A DNA stretch of 64,000 bases, taken from assembly GCA_003640645.1 (NCBI GenBank), contig QGHH01000001.1, positions 428,186-492,185 on the forward strand, read 5' to 3'. The notes beneath the pieces were generated by a model. That model was not told the origin of the DNA. It did no database searches and worked only from the letters and a program-made list of their open reading frames with translations. Below are positions 50,208 to 57,444 of the stretch, piece after piece. The first letter of the stretch is position 1; every line of letters begins with the position of its first letter. This stretch comes from Fredinandcohnia aciditolerans (lineage in GTDB: Bacteria > Bacillota > Bacilli > Bacillales > Bacillaceae_L). The position numbers and the translations under genes are program-made.

Positions 50208-50279
50208 CCTACTGTCTGCCTAACATTATATGATTTTCTTAGAAACAAGTATAGCATTCCTATTTGGAAGGTGGTACCT

Positions 50280-50984
50280 ATGAGTCAATTAGCATTACAT
50301 CAATCAACCATTTCAGATGAATTAACCGAGCTTCTTAAATCAGCTAATCAAGTCATCAATATGAAAAAAGGAACCTATTTATTTCGTGAAGGAATGAAAG
50401 CTTCTGAACTCTATCTGATTCTATCAGGGCGTGTAAAGGTAAGTAAAGGGACATCGGATGGCAATGAGTTATCGCTTCGAATCTGTAGCCAAAATGAAAT
50501 CGTTGGGGAGTTGACCCTATTTACAGATCAACCTAAATATTTATTTGATTGCAGGATATTGGAGGATTGTGAAGTTGCTGTAATTCAAAAGGATGAATTA
50601 GAAAAAAAACTCTTTGAAAATACAACACTAGCATTTGAATTTATGAAGTGGATGAGTGATCATTTCCGAAAAACACAAACAAAGTTTAGAGACCTTGTTT
50701 TATTAGGCAAAAAAGGAGCATTATATTCCACATTAATTAGGATGACCAACAGCTATGGGGTTGAAAAGGAAAACGGCACTTTAATTGACCTACGTCTGAC
50801 CAATCAGGAACTAGCTAATTTTTGTGCAACCACAAGAGAAAGTGTAAACCGGATGCTGCATGATTTACGAGTGAAGGATATTATTTCTGTTCACAAGGGC
50901 TATATCACTATTCACGATTTAGGATATATCAAAAAAGCAATACAGTGCGAGGAATGTCCAGCTAAATATTGTAGTATTGAATAA
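50280..50984 (+). CDS. fnr: anaerobic regulator Fnr
   Basis: A 234-residue Crp/Fnr-family activator. The start is the ATG at 50280 after GGAAGGTGG; open frame upstream is not coding. It has the cyclic-nucleotide-binding-like beta roll (residues 15-130) and a helix-turn-helix with LTNQELANFCATTRESVNRML. The C-terminal CEECPAKYC (Cys223, 226, 231) is the C-x2-C-x4-C cluster that binds the [4Fe-4S] centre in Bacillus Fnr, unlike the N-terminal cluster of E. coli FNR. It should be active without oxygen and control the nearby TGTGA-N6-TCACA promoters. Confidence 0.94.
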   Translation: MSQLALHQSTISDELTELLKSANQVINMKKGTYLFREGMKASELYLILSGRVKVSKGTSDGNELSLRICSQNEIVGELTLFTDQPKYLFDCRILEDCEVAVIQKDELEKKLFENTTLAFEFMKWMSDHFRKTQTKFRDLVLLGKKGALYSTLIRMTNSYGVEKENGTLIDLRLTNQELANFCATTRESVNRMLHDLRVKDIISVHKGYITIHDLGYIKKAIQCEECPAKYCSIE

Positions 50985-50993
50985 CCTAAAGAA

Positions 50994-51018
50994 AAGACCC
51001 ACGGGCTCCATGGGTCTT
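50994..51018. terminator. terminator between fnr and the radical SAM gene
   Basis: Eight-bp stem AAGACCCA (50994-51001) and TGGGTCTT (51011-51018), loop of 9 nt. On the minus strand TTTTCTTT follows, so it mainly ends the radical SAM gene. Confidence 0.78.
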
Positions 51019-51025
51019 AGATATT

Positions 51026-52150
51026 TTAATGTAATGTTCTTTCTTTTTTACGAAATGCTTCAGGAATATATACACAGAATGGTTCACTCTCCATGTAATC
51101 GCCGGTCATGGCATATGCACGAGAACGGGATCCACCGCATACATGTCTAAATTCACATACTCCGCATTTCCCTTTATATTTGTCAGGATTACGCAAATCT
51201 TTGAAGATTGGGGATTCACGATAAATTTCAGCAAGTGGAGTCTCACGAACATTTCCTGCTTTTACAGGTAATAAACCACTCGGATACACATCTCCAGTAT
51301 GAGAAATAAAGACAAACCCATTCCCATCGTTTACACCTTGTGGCGCTCTTCCAAGTCCATCAATTTGCCCCGTTTTCCCTTGCATAAGTGCGTCTTCATA
51401 ACGGATTTGTTGTTTTGCATCCTTTGTTTCACGCAATTTTGATTGTATAACAACACGGCGATAGTGTTGTGCAGCAGTCGTTTTTATATCAAATTTCACA
51501 CGTTTACTTAGGTCATACAACCAGCGAAATACCTTTTCATGTTCAACTGGAGAAATCATATCCGTTTCTTTTCCACGACCAGTAGGTACTAGGAAAAAGA
51601 CGCTCCATAGTACACAATCGAGGTCCTCAACTAATTTTGCCATTTCATCTAATGCATGGACATTGTATCTTGATATTACAGTGTTGATTTGAATTGGAAT
51701 TTCAAGTTCATGTAAATATTTAATGGCTCTCATTGTTAAATCGAATGAACCATTTGTTCCGCGGAAATGGTCATGAATTTCAGCAGTTGGACCATCTAAG
51801 CTAAATGCCCAGCGAGCTAATCCTACTTCTTTCGCCTTTTGAATGGCTTCTTTTGTTACATTTGGTGTCGCACTTGGTGTCATGGAAACGCGCACACCTT
51901 TTTTAATTGCATATTCGGCAATGTCATAAACGTCAGGCCGCATTAACGGGTCCCCACCTGTGAATACAAGCATAGGATTATTCATCTCATATATTTGGTC
52001 GATTAGCTTTTTCCCCTCTTCAAAGGAAAGCTCTCTAGGGTCTCTTTTATACTGTGCTTCGGCACGGCAATGTAAACATTTTAATTGGCAAGCCCTTGTA
52101 AGCTCCCAAATCACAATAAACGGATCTTTGTTATAGTCTCTTTCAAACAT
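51026..52150 (-). CDS. radical SAM/SPASM protein (NirJ/AhbD-like)
   Basis: A 374-residue protein. The radical SAM cluster motif is Cys21-x3-Cys25-x2-Cys28 (CQLKCLHC), the glycine-rich SAM segment is FTGGDPLMRPD, and the C-terminal SPASM-type cysteines are in CGVCEFRHVCGG with a later Cys in EPFCVYIP. The layout is that of heme or heme-d1 side-chain modifying enzymes (NirJ, AhbC/AhbD) and relatives, not of MoaA, which lacks SPASM and ends GG. I start it at the ATG at 52150, eight bases after GGGAGG; an earlier ATG would include that site. A perfect Fnr box lies upstream. Confidence 0.82.
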   Translation of the reverse strand: MFERDYNKDPFIVIWELTRACQLKCLHCRAEAQYKRDPRELSFEEGKKLIDQIYEMNNPMLVFTGGDPLMRPDVYDIAEYAIKKGVRVSMTPSATPNVTKEAIQKAKEVGLARWAFSLDGPTAEIHDHFRGTNGSFDLTMRAIKYLHELEIPIQINTVISRYNVHALDEMAKLVEDLDCVLWSVFFLVPTGRGKETDMISPVEHEKVFRWLYDLSKRVKFDIKTTAAQHYRRVVIQSKLRETKDAKQQIRYEDALMQGKTGQIDGLGRAPQGVNDGNGFVFISHTGDVYPSGLLPVKAGNVRETPLAEIYRESPIFKDLRNPDKYKGKCGVCEFRHVCGGSRSRAYAMTGDYMESEPFCVYIPEAFRKKERTLH

Positions 52151-52178
52151 GAGGCAAACCTCCCTTGTTAATGTACAC

Positions 52179-52184
52179 ATTTTA
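52179..52184 (-). promoter_or_regulatory. -10 element of the radical SAM gene
   Basis: TAAAAT on the minus strand, 29.5 bp from the centre of the Fnr box at 52206-52221. A better-looking TATAAT (52187-52192) lies eight bases nearer. Confidence 0.5.
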
Positions 52185-52205
52185 GCATTATAAAATAGTA
52201 AGCAA

Positions 52206-52221
52206 TGTGAGGTACATCACA
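52206..52221 (-). promoter_or_regulatory. Fnr box of the radical SAM gene
   Basis: TGTGATGTACCTCACA on the minus strand: perfect TGTGA-N6-TCACA palindrome. Confidence 0.88.
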
Positions 52222-52252
52222 GAAAACGGAGGTGTTTAAAATTGTTCACAAA

Positions 52253-52440
52253 TTAAGAAAAGCGCAAGCGCCTTGAAATTGAACGTCTACTAACTACTGC
52301 CACGTCCTGTGGCAAACGTAGACGCCAGCACATCATGTGCAAGTCCGAAAAGCATAAGAAAAGCTGGCGAGAAGGATGGATTTAATCCTCCTTGACTGAT
52401 TGGCTTATGGCCTCAAGGGTTTAGGCGCTGGAGCTAGACA
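52253..52440. repeat. dispersed structured repeat, copy 1 (188 bp)
   Basis: Begins TTAAGAAAAGCGCAAGCGCC and ends GGCGCTGGAGCTAGACA; the GCGCC and GGCGC ends can pair, so the whole element can fold. Inside are AAGCATAAG, a hairpin AAGGATGGAT/ATCCTCCTT, and GATTGGCTTATGGCCTC. A shorter copy with the same ends and order is at 57283-57405. It encodes no protein. Similar elements recur in Bacillus genomes as I recall them. Confidence 0.8.
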
Positions 52441-52485
52441 TCAATACTATATGAAATTGAAATGAAGAAATACTCTTTGAAGAAA

Positions 52486-52779
52486 TTAAATGTAATTGAG
52501 GGTTAACACTACAGCTACAAGTAGGTTTGGAGCCCCCAAGAGGAAAAACAAATAGGAATATCGAATTCTTGTTTTGCGTTCTTTTTTGCTTTCGGTGTAA
52601 TAGTTCGCTCTTGCACGATCGCCACTTACAAAGGTATCAGATACAATTCCAGCAAGTAAAAAACATATTATACCCAAAGTCCCAGAAATAACTGAATATG
52701 TTTCAAATTGACGAGTAGACAAACCAATTAATAGTAGAAGTCCAGAGGTTACTATACCTAAAATTAAGCCTACTCTCAA
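52486..52779 (-). CDS. small membrane protein, DUF5316 family
   Basis: A 97-residue protein with three hydrophobic segments: VGLILGIVTSGLLLLIGL, YSVISGTLGIICFLLAGIV and YLFFLLGAPNLLVAVVLTL. Between the second and third is a polar loop SGDRARANYYTESKKERKTR, which is what I associate with DUF5316. It is transcribed alone, between the dispersed repeat and mobA. Function unknown. Confidence 0.72.
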   Translation of the reverse strand: MRVGLILGIVTSGLLLLIGLSTRQFETYSVISGTLGIICFLLAGIVSDTFVSGDRARANYYTESKKERKTRIRYSYLFFLLGAPNLLVAVVLTLNYI

Positions 52780-52861
52780 ACATAATCCCTCCTTTAAGAT
52801 AGCTCTGATATTATTATTTTATCACATTTTTCAGAAAATTATGAGTGTTAGACTTGAATAA

Positions 52862-52900
52862 TAACAAAGACGTTGCGACCTAACATGGCAACGTCTTTTT
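52862..52900 (-). terminator. terminator after mobA
   Basis: Eleven-bp stem AAAGACGTTGC (52866-52876) and GCAACGTCTTT (52888-52898), loop of 11 nt, then TGTTATTATT on the minus strand. Confidence 0.75.
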
Positions 52901-52919
52901 GATACATATCGTGTGATCC

Positions 52920-53525
52920 TCAAATTGGCTTACGGTTTATTTTTTCATATTCAGCTTTATTATTGATATTCTCAAATTCCATACCTTGTAGCTGAAGATC
53001 TTGGTCGTTAACAAATTTTACATTGCAAGTGCCTAATAACTGTGTCATTTTTAATTTTTTATCTTTAAGTAATTGTTCTATCTTTTTTGCGACTCTAGCA
53101 TGATACACGGCAATTAATGGCTGTTGTCTTTCATTGATAATGGGTACGATTGCATCAATACTTTGATCATTGGTAAAAGTAATAAGCTGCTTTACTAGAT
53201 TGTCTGTAACAAAAGGCGTATCACAAGGTAAAATTACATACCAATCAGAGTTTGTTTTCTGCATGACTGTGAATATACCAGCGAGTGGTCCATTTCCCTG
53301 AAATTCAGGTAAATCCTGAATTATGGAAATCGAGGCTTCGTTTCGAAATTGCTCTTCTAATACAGGATGGCTCACAATATAAAGTTTGTCCACGTTATCT
53401 TTTAATGCATCAATTGCATATTCGTAAAAAGATTTATTTTGAAATTGCGCAAATGCCTTAGGGCTTCCGAATCTCCTTGATTCCCCCCCAGCCAAAAGAA
53501 CACCTATGAATGTCGGTATTTTCAT
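52920..53525 (-). CDS. mobA: molybdenum cofactor guanylyltransferase MobA
   Basis: A 201-residue nucleotidyltransferase that adds GMP to molybdopterin. The N-terminal loop VLLAGGESRRFGSPKAF binds GTP; LPCDTPFV carries the metal-binding aspartate. I start it at the ATG at 53525 after AAGGGTG, since upstream codons lack family similarity. It completes a set with mobB and moeA about 10 kb away. Confidence 0.9.
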   Translation of the reverse strand: MKIPTFIGVLLAGGESRRFGSPKAFAQFQNKSFYEYAIDALKDNVDKLYIVSHPVLEEQFRNEASISIIQDLPEFQGNGPLAGIFTVMQKTNSDWYVILPCDTPFVTDNLVKQLITFTNDQSIDAIVPIINERQQPLIAVYHARVAKKIEQLLKDKKLKMTQLLGTCNVKFVNDQDLQLQGMEFENINNKAEYEKINRKPI

Positions 53526-53674
53526 CAGTAAACACCCTTTTGATTTTTTCTTCATAGTAGCATGAATGAAACAGCCTACCAAACAAAAAAACATCATGAA
53601 TCAAAAAAAGTGTAAACAAAGCCGTTAAAGACTATGCCTACACTATGTGAAAGATTGGAATCTGCGATTGATTT

Positions 53675-53905
53675 TTATTTTTTACCGATTGCAACGCGCC
53701 ATACTTCAGGTCCCTGTTCAAGGTATTCCCAAGTGAATGCATCACCACGTTCGATCATAAACTGGTATTGGAGTGGTCTTGGATCGTGGTCATTTGATAG
53801 CTCCATGATTTCACCTGGTTGTAAACTATCAAATGTTCTAAAGATTGTTGGGTGCTTATCCTTCGGTGCATAATCTGGTGCGTTTACTTTCGCTGCAAAT
53901 ACCAT
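53675..53905 (-). CDS. DUF2249 protein 1
   Basis: A 76-residue protein with the DUF2249 pattern: short strand VNAPDYAP, then RTFDSLQPGEIMELSNDHDP, RPLQYQF and a last strand EVWRVAIGK. The HDPRPL segment is the family's most conserved part. DUF2249 domains are often fused to or near hemerythrin/ScdA-type or nitrogen-oxide proteins, which agrees with this context. ATG follows AGGAGG. A good Fnr box lies upstream. Confidence 0.85.
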   Translation of the reverse strand: MVFAAKVNAPDYAPKDKHPTIFRTFDSLQPGEIMELSNDHDPRPLQYQFMIERGDAFTWEYLEQGPEVWRVAIGKK

Positions 53906-53964
53906 ATTAAAATTCCTCCTTTTGATTTATGGGTCCATTGTACCCGAGTCTTTTTAGACCATGT

Positions 53965-53980
53965 TGTGAAGCTAATCACT
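53965..53980 (-). promoter_or_regulatory. Fnr box of DUF2249 gene 1
   Basis: Plus-strand TGTGAAGCTAATCACT matches TGTGA-N6-TCACT. On the minus strand a -10 TACAAT lies at 53937-53942, 30.5 bp from the centre. Confidence 0.78.
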
Positions 53981-54106
53981 ATTTACGTATGTTTTTTATC
54001 ATATGAACCGAAAACTATGCGATAATTAGATTAAATGAATATCCCACGTAAACATCTTGTCATTCTTCATGATTGTGGAGTTTAAAAGAATTAACGGGGT
54101 GAACAC

Positions 54107-54244
54107 ATGAAGGAATTTGTAGGCAAATGTAAGGAATGTGAAAAAGAAATTTTTTGTTTAGATGGTTTTATTAATGGTGTTGTATTAGATGATAAAAATG
54201 GAATACTTTGCTTTAATTGCGCTGAAGAAAAGCATGATAACTAA
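54107..54244 (+). CDS. 45-residue protein with two CxxC motifs
   Basis: A small protein, start ATG at 54107 after ACGGGGTG, stop TAA at 54242. It reads KCKEC near residue 8 and LCFNC near residue 35, a four-cysteine zinc-ribbon layout, with a further single cysteine at residue 17. No membrane helix. It is followed at once by a strong terminator, which supports it as a real gene. It lies between two Fnr-box promoters in the nitrogen-oxide block. No family recognised; metal binding or a redox role is inferred. Confidence 0.75.
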   Translation: MKEFVGKCKECEKEIFCLDGFINGVVLDDKNGILCFNCAEEKHDN

Positions 54245-54271
54245 GCTAGGAGTTTGACTCCTAGCTTTTTT
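54243..54271 (+). terminator. terminator of the 45-residue gene
   Basis: Eleven-bp stem AAGCTAGGAGT (54243-54253) and ACTCCTAGCTT (54257-54267), loop TTG, then TTTT. Confidence 0.9.
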
Positions 54272-54309
54272 GTGTCCAATTTTTGAACATTGTTGTCATC
54301 CTCACCGAC

Positions 54310-54325
54310 TATGATTTAAATCACT
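54310..54325 (+). promoter_or_regulatory. Fnr-like box before the second Crp/Fnr gene
   Basis: TATGATTTAAATCACT, one mismatch from TGTGA-N6-TCACT. TACACT at 54346-54351 is a possible -10, 28.5 bp from the centre. Confidence 0.6.
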
Positions 54326-54402
54326 GTTTTAAAAAGTGGAATTGTTACACTAAATGTTGAGTAACCGCATATATAGTTTATTTTGAACAAGGAGTGAGAC
54401 AG

Positions 54403-55092
54403 ATGGGATTGCCATCGATTCGTGAACAATTGAAAGGAGTACCCTTGTTTCGGGAACTAACATCAGAAGAACTCGACCCAATTGTAGAAATTTCACAGTC
54501 ACGATTATATAAACAAAAGATGTTTATCTTTATGCAAGACGATCCACTTGATCGTGTATTTTTCATCCAATCTGGAAAAGTAAAAATTTACAAGTCTGAT
54601 ATGCATGGGAAGGAACAAATTGTTTCTGTTCTAGAAGCAGGAGAAATGTTTCCTCATGCTGGCTTTTTTCGAAAAGGCGGATATCCCGCACATGCCGAAG
54701 TAATCGAGGATTCAAATATCATCTTCACCCCCATTGATAAGTTTGAAGACATATTGCTAAAAAATCCTGAGCTTTGCATAAAAATTTTTAAAGTGCTTGG
54801 TGAAAAAATAATAGACCTCCAAAAACGTCTAGAAGAACAAATTTTGTTAAGCACCCAAGAGCAAATCATTATGCTTTTACTTCGTCTATGTAGGAGTAAT
54901 GGTGAAAAGACTGGAAATCGCTTTAAACTTACAACTCATTTTACAAATCGAGAACTCGCTAATATGATCGGAACAACTCGTGAATCAGTTAGTCGAACGA
55001 TTTCTGTTTTGAAAAAGAAACATATTGTTGACTTGACTACAGACGGTTATTACTTATTAGATCATATGAAACTGCATGATGAGATTTTCTAA
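54403..55092 (+). CDS. Crp/Fnr-family regulator without cysteine cluster
   Basis: A 229-residue regulator. The start is the ATG at 54403, eight bases after AAGGAG; a GTG three codons earlier is closer to that site. It has the effector beta roll (residues 12-130, with GEMFPHAGFFRKGG) and a helix-turn-helix FTNRELANMIGTTRESVSRTI. There is no C-terminal or N-terminal cysteine cluster, so it is not an oxygen sensor of the Fnr type. Placement before the DUF2249 genes suggests a nitrogen-oxide-responsive role such as that of NnrR/DNR, which is inference. Confidence 0.85.
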   Translation: MGLPSIREQLKGVPLFRELTSEELDPIVEISQSRLYKQKMFIFMQDDPLDRVFFIQSGKVKIYKSDMHGKEQIVSVLEAGEMFPHAGFFRKGGYPAHAEVIEDSNIIFTPIDKFEDILLKNPELCIKIFKVLGEKIIDLQKRLEEQILLSTQEQIIMLLLRLCRSNGEKTGNRFKLTTHFTNRELANMIGTTRESVSRTISVLKKKHIVDLTTDGYYLLDHMKLHDEIF

Positions 55093-55137
55093 AACTAAAT
55101 TTCAGCTTAATTGACAATCCTAAATAAAATTTGCATT

Positions 55138-55153
55138 TGTGATTCAGGTCACA
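55138..55153 (+). promoter_or_regulatory. Fnr box of the DUF2249-membrane protein operon
   Basis: TGTGATTCAGGTCACA, perfect TGTGA-N6-TCACA. A -10 TATCAT at 55175-55180 lies 29.5 bp from the centre. Confidence 0.87.
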
Positions 55154-55164
55154 ACGTTACTCAT

Positions 55165-55179
55165 TGAAAATGATTATCA
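55165..55179 (+). promoter_or_regulatory. Fur-box-like site over the -10
   Basis: TGAAAATGATTATCA matches the 7-1-7 Fur core TGATAATNATTATCA with one change. It overlaps the -10 TATCAT, so a bound repressor would block the Fnr-activated promoter. Iron control is inferred. Confidence 0.6.
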
Positions 55180-55213
55180 TTAGTTTATAAACGTTGATAA
55201 GGGGGACTTTTAA

Positions 55214-55465
55214 GTGGAATCAAAAGTAGTGGAAGTAGATGTTAGGGAAGATCTTAAAAATAAGATTGAGCCATTTCAAAAGATTATGGAAGCCGTTAAA
55301 CCTTTACAGGATGGAGATACATTCATCTTACATGCGCCATTCAAACCGACTCCTTTATTTCCTATTTTAAAGGCAAAAGGGTTTTCAAACGAGGTAGAGC
55401 AAATTGATAAAAAACATTGGAAGGTTACCTTTACTAAAGAGGTGTCAAATAATGCAATTAGATAA
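55214..55465 (+). CDS. DUF2249 protein 2
   Basis: An 83-residue protein with a GTG start after AAGGGGG. It has VDVREDLKNKIEPFQKIMEA, then LQDGDTFILHAPFKPTPLF, the DUF2249 motif, and a last strand HWKVTFTK. First gene of an operon with a second DUF2249 gene, which it overlaps by 14 bases. The family is thought to be a small TusA-like fold; a sulfur, metal or NO-related role is only inferred from context. Confidence 0.83.
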   Translation: MESKVVEVDVREDLKNKIEPFQKIMEAVKPLQDGDTFILHAPFKPTPLFPILKAKGFSNEVEQIDKKHWKVTFTKEVSNNAIR

Positions 55466-55658
55466 TCGAGGTCTTGAGCCTCCTACACCAATGATGAGAA
55501 CATTAAAGGCTCTCGAGAAACTAAACAAAGGTGAAACATTGACGATTATAAATGATCGTAGACCTATGTTTTTATATGAACAGCTTGAAGAACTTGGTTA
55601 CAAGCATATAACAGAACCACATCCTGAAGGCGGCTTTCAAATTAAGATTACAAAATAA
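55452..55658 (+). CDS. DUF2249 protein 3
   Basis: A 68-residue protein, MQLDNRGLEPPTPMMRTL and on. The start is the ATG at 55452 after GAGGTG inside the end of the previous gene; the longer frame upstream is an overlap. DNRGLEPPTPM and INDRRPMFLYEQLEELGY are the TusA-like/DUF2249 features. It is translationally coupled to the preceding gene. Confidence 0.83.
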   Translation: MQLDNRGLEPPTPMMRTLKALEKLNKGETLTIINDRRPMFLYEQLEELGYKHITEPHPEGGFQIKITK

Positions 55659-55672
55659 GGAGCTGCTTGATC

Positions 55673-56914
55673 ATGATACATCAATTATCAAATGAAACAA
55701 ATATCCGGCTACCACTTTCTTTTATTTTATTTAGTGTTGCGGCATTGTTCACATCCCAAGTCATCCTCCTATTCAATGGACATATGGTGATTGATGGGAA
55801 CTTTAGAACCCCTGCCATTCTATCATCAGCTCATTTACTTATTCTTGGTTGGGCCTTAATGGTTGCGATGGGGGCAATGTATCAGCTTGTACCGGTAGCA
55901 TTTTTGACTCCGATTTGGAGTGAAAAATTTGGATTTATTCAATTTTGGATAACGGCAATTGGATTTGGCGGATTTGGTATCACTCTTTCTTTTTCACCAG
56001 CCATTTCTATTTTTACAGGATCACTCGCTGTAATTGGAATATTATTATTTCTTGTTCAAATGTTTATGACAATGAAAAAACAGGCAAAGAAAAACATTCT
56101 AACTGCTTTTGTTGGTAGTGCTCTATTTTGCTTGTTACTCACTATTTCATTAGGAATACTATTGATTGTTAATTTAGGTGCGGGAATAGCCCACCTAGAT
56201 CATTTTGCTGTTCTAAAAAGTCATATTCTACTAGGGGTGGCAGGATGGTTTACATTTTTAATTTTCGGCTTTTCTTATAAAATGGTCCCTATGTTTTCGT
56301 TAGCTCACGGATTTTCGATGAAATTATCAAGTTGGGTCTATACTATTTACGCCATCGGACTTGTCGTAACCATTTGCAGCTTTATTACTGAAGTGAACTT
56401 ATTGTTACAGGTTGGTATGGTTTTGCTTTTTGCAGGTTTCGCCTTATTTTCTTACCATATTTCCACTATCATCAAGGTTAGATTAAAGAAAAAGCTTGAT
56501 AAACCATTTATTTTTTCATTAATTGCCATTTGTTTTGGCTTAGTTATTCACTTTTTTGGAATGGTTATTGCGTTCCTACCAGGGCATTACGAAATTTATG
56601 GCGTCCTTGTCTTTCTTTATATTTTCTTGTGGATTGCTGGTAGCATTCTTGGCTATTTATATAAAATTATTCCTTTTCTTTGGTGGACACATAAATATAG
56701 CAAACTGATTGGTAAACGTGATGTACCTACTTTAAAACAAATGATTGATGAAAAAATGGCAGTTCCCATTTTTACAGGTTTCATTACTGGATGTGTTGTC
56801 GTAATTTTAGCCATTGCAACTAGACAATTGCTTATCTTTTCAGTTGGCCAAAGCATTGTTGTCACTTCAACATTCTTTTTCAGTTACAGCATTATAAGGG
56901 TTCTATTTAAATAA
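55673..56914 (+). CDS. 12-span membrane protein, NnrS/heme-copper-like
   Basis: A 413-residue protein with about twelve hydrophobic helices. Histidines lie at helix ends that recall heme-copper subunit I and NnrS: SSAHLLILGWALMVAMGAMY, LKSHILLGVAGWFTFLIFG, and LVIHFFGMV. Segments YQLVPV and YKMVPMF follow the first two. It lacks a paired HH and the GHFH motif, so it is not an oxidase core. A role in NO handling is suggested by the context. The start is the ATG at 55673; a TTG two codons earlier is also possible. Confidence 0.65.
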   Translation: MIHQLSNETNIRLPLSFILFSVAALFTSQVILLFNGHMVIDGNFRTPAILSSAHLLILGWALMVAMGAMYQLVPVAFLTPIWSEKFGFIQFWITAIGFGGFGITLSFSPAISIFTGSLAVIGILLFLVQMFMTMKKQAKKNILTAFVGSALFCLLLTISLGILLIVNLGAGIAHLDHFAVLKSHILLGVAGWFTFLIFGFSYKMVPMFSLAHGFSMKLSSWVYTIYAIGLVVTICSFITEVNLLLQVGMVLLFAGFALFSYHISTIIKVRLKKKLDKPFIFSLIAICFGLVIHFFGMVIAFLPGHYEIYGVLVFLYIFLWIAGSILGYLYKIIPFLWWTHKYSKLIGKRDVPTLKQMIDEKMAVPIFTGFITGCVVVILAIATRQLLIFSVGQSIVVTSTFFFSYSIIRVLFK

Positions 56915-56929
56915 AAGGGGAGAAACATA

Positions 56930-57229
56930 ATGGAATTAAAAGAAAAAATCCTTGAGCAGTTAAAACAAGTGATTGACCCTGAATTAAATATTAATGTTGT
57001 TGATTTAGGACTTATTTATGAAATTAATATTAAAGAAAATAATAATGTGTATATTGAAATGACGCTAACTACACCTGGTTGCCCACTACATGATAGTATT
57101 ACCAGTGGAGTAAAGCATGCAGTTGCCTACCTTGAAGAAGTAAATGATATAGAGGTTTTAATGGTATGGCATCCTGCTTGGTCCCCTGAGCGGATGTCTG
57201 AAGCTGCCATGAAGCAACTCAGAGGTTAA
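56930..57229 (+). CDS. MIP18/DUF59 family protein (PaaD/SufT-like)
   Basis: A 99-residue protein: ILEQLKQVIDPELNINVVDL, then TLTTPGCPLHDSI with the family's conserved cysteine, and VWHPAWSPERMS. The DUF59 family takes part in iron-sulfur cluster assembly (SufT, Cia2). It ends the DUF2249 operon, 15 bases after the membrane protein gene. It is a paralog of yitW, 200 bases downstream, and probably serves iron-sulfur or di-iron maturation for this module. Confidence 0.87.
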   Translation: MELKEKILEQLKQVIDPELNINVVDLGLIYEINIKENNNVYIEMTLTTPGCPLHDSITSGVKHAVAYLEEVNDIEVLMVWHPAWSPERMSEAAMKQLRG

Positions 57230-57282
57230 CTATATTTAGCAAAATGCAGGGGATTTCACATTCTTAGATTGTTTCGTTATAC

Positions 57283-57405
57283 TTAAGAAAAGCGCAAGGC
57301 GCCGTATTTCGGCGACAAGCATAAGACGAGCGCTTACGAAGGTGTTCTATACCTTCAGAAGCGATTGGCTTATGACCTCGAGCCGATGGCACCTGGAGCT
57401 AGACA
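57283..57405. repeat. dispersed structured repeat, copy 2 (123 bp)
   Basis: Begins TTAAGAAAAGCGCAAGGCGCC and ends GGAGCTAGACA (first 20 bases as for copy 1 plus one G). Inside are AAGCATAAG, a hairpin GAAGGT/ACCTTC in the same position as the different-sequence hairpin of copy 1, and GATTGGCTTATGACCTC. It lies between the DUF59 gene and yitW, at the edge of the respiratory block. Confidence 0.8.
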
Positions 57406-57444
57406 CCTTTTAAATAAGCTATTTCTCGAAAGGAGAGGTTATAA

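Noticed and set aside
51026-52150. MoaA
   Set aside because: SPASM-type C-terminal cysteines and the absence of the MoaA GG terminus argue for a NirJ/AhbD-like enzyme.
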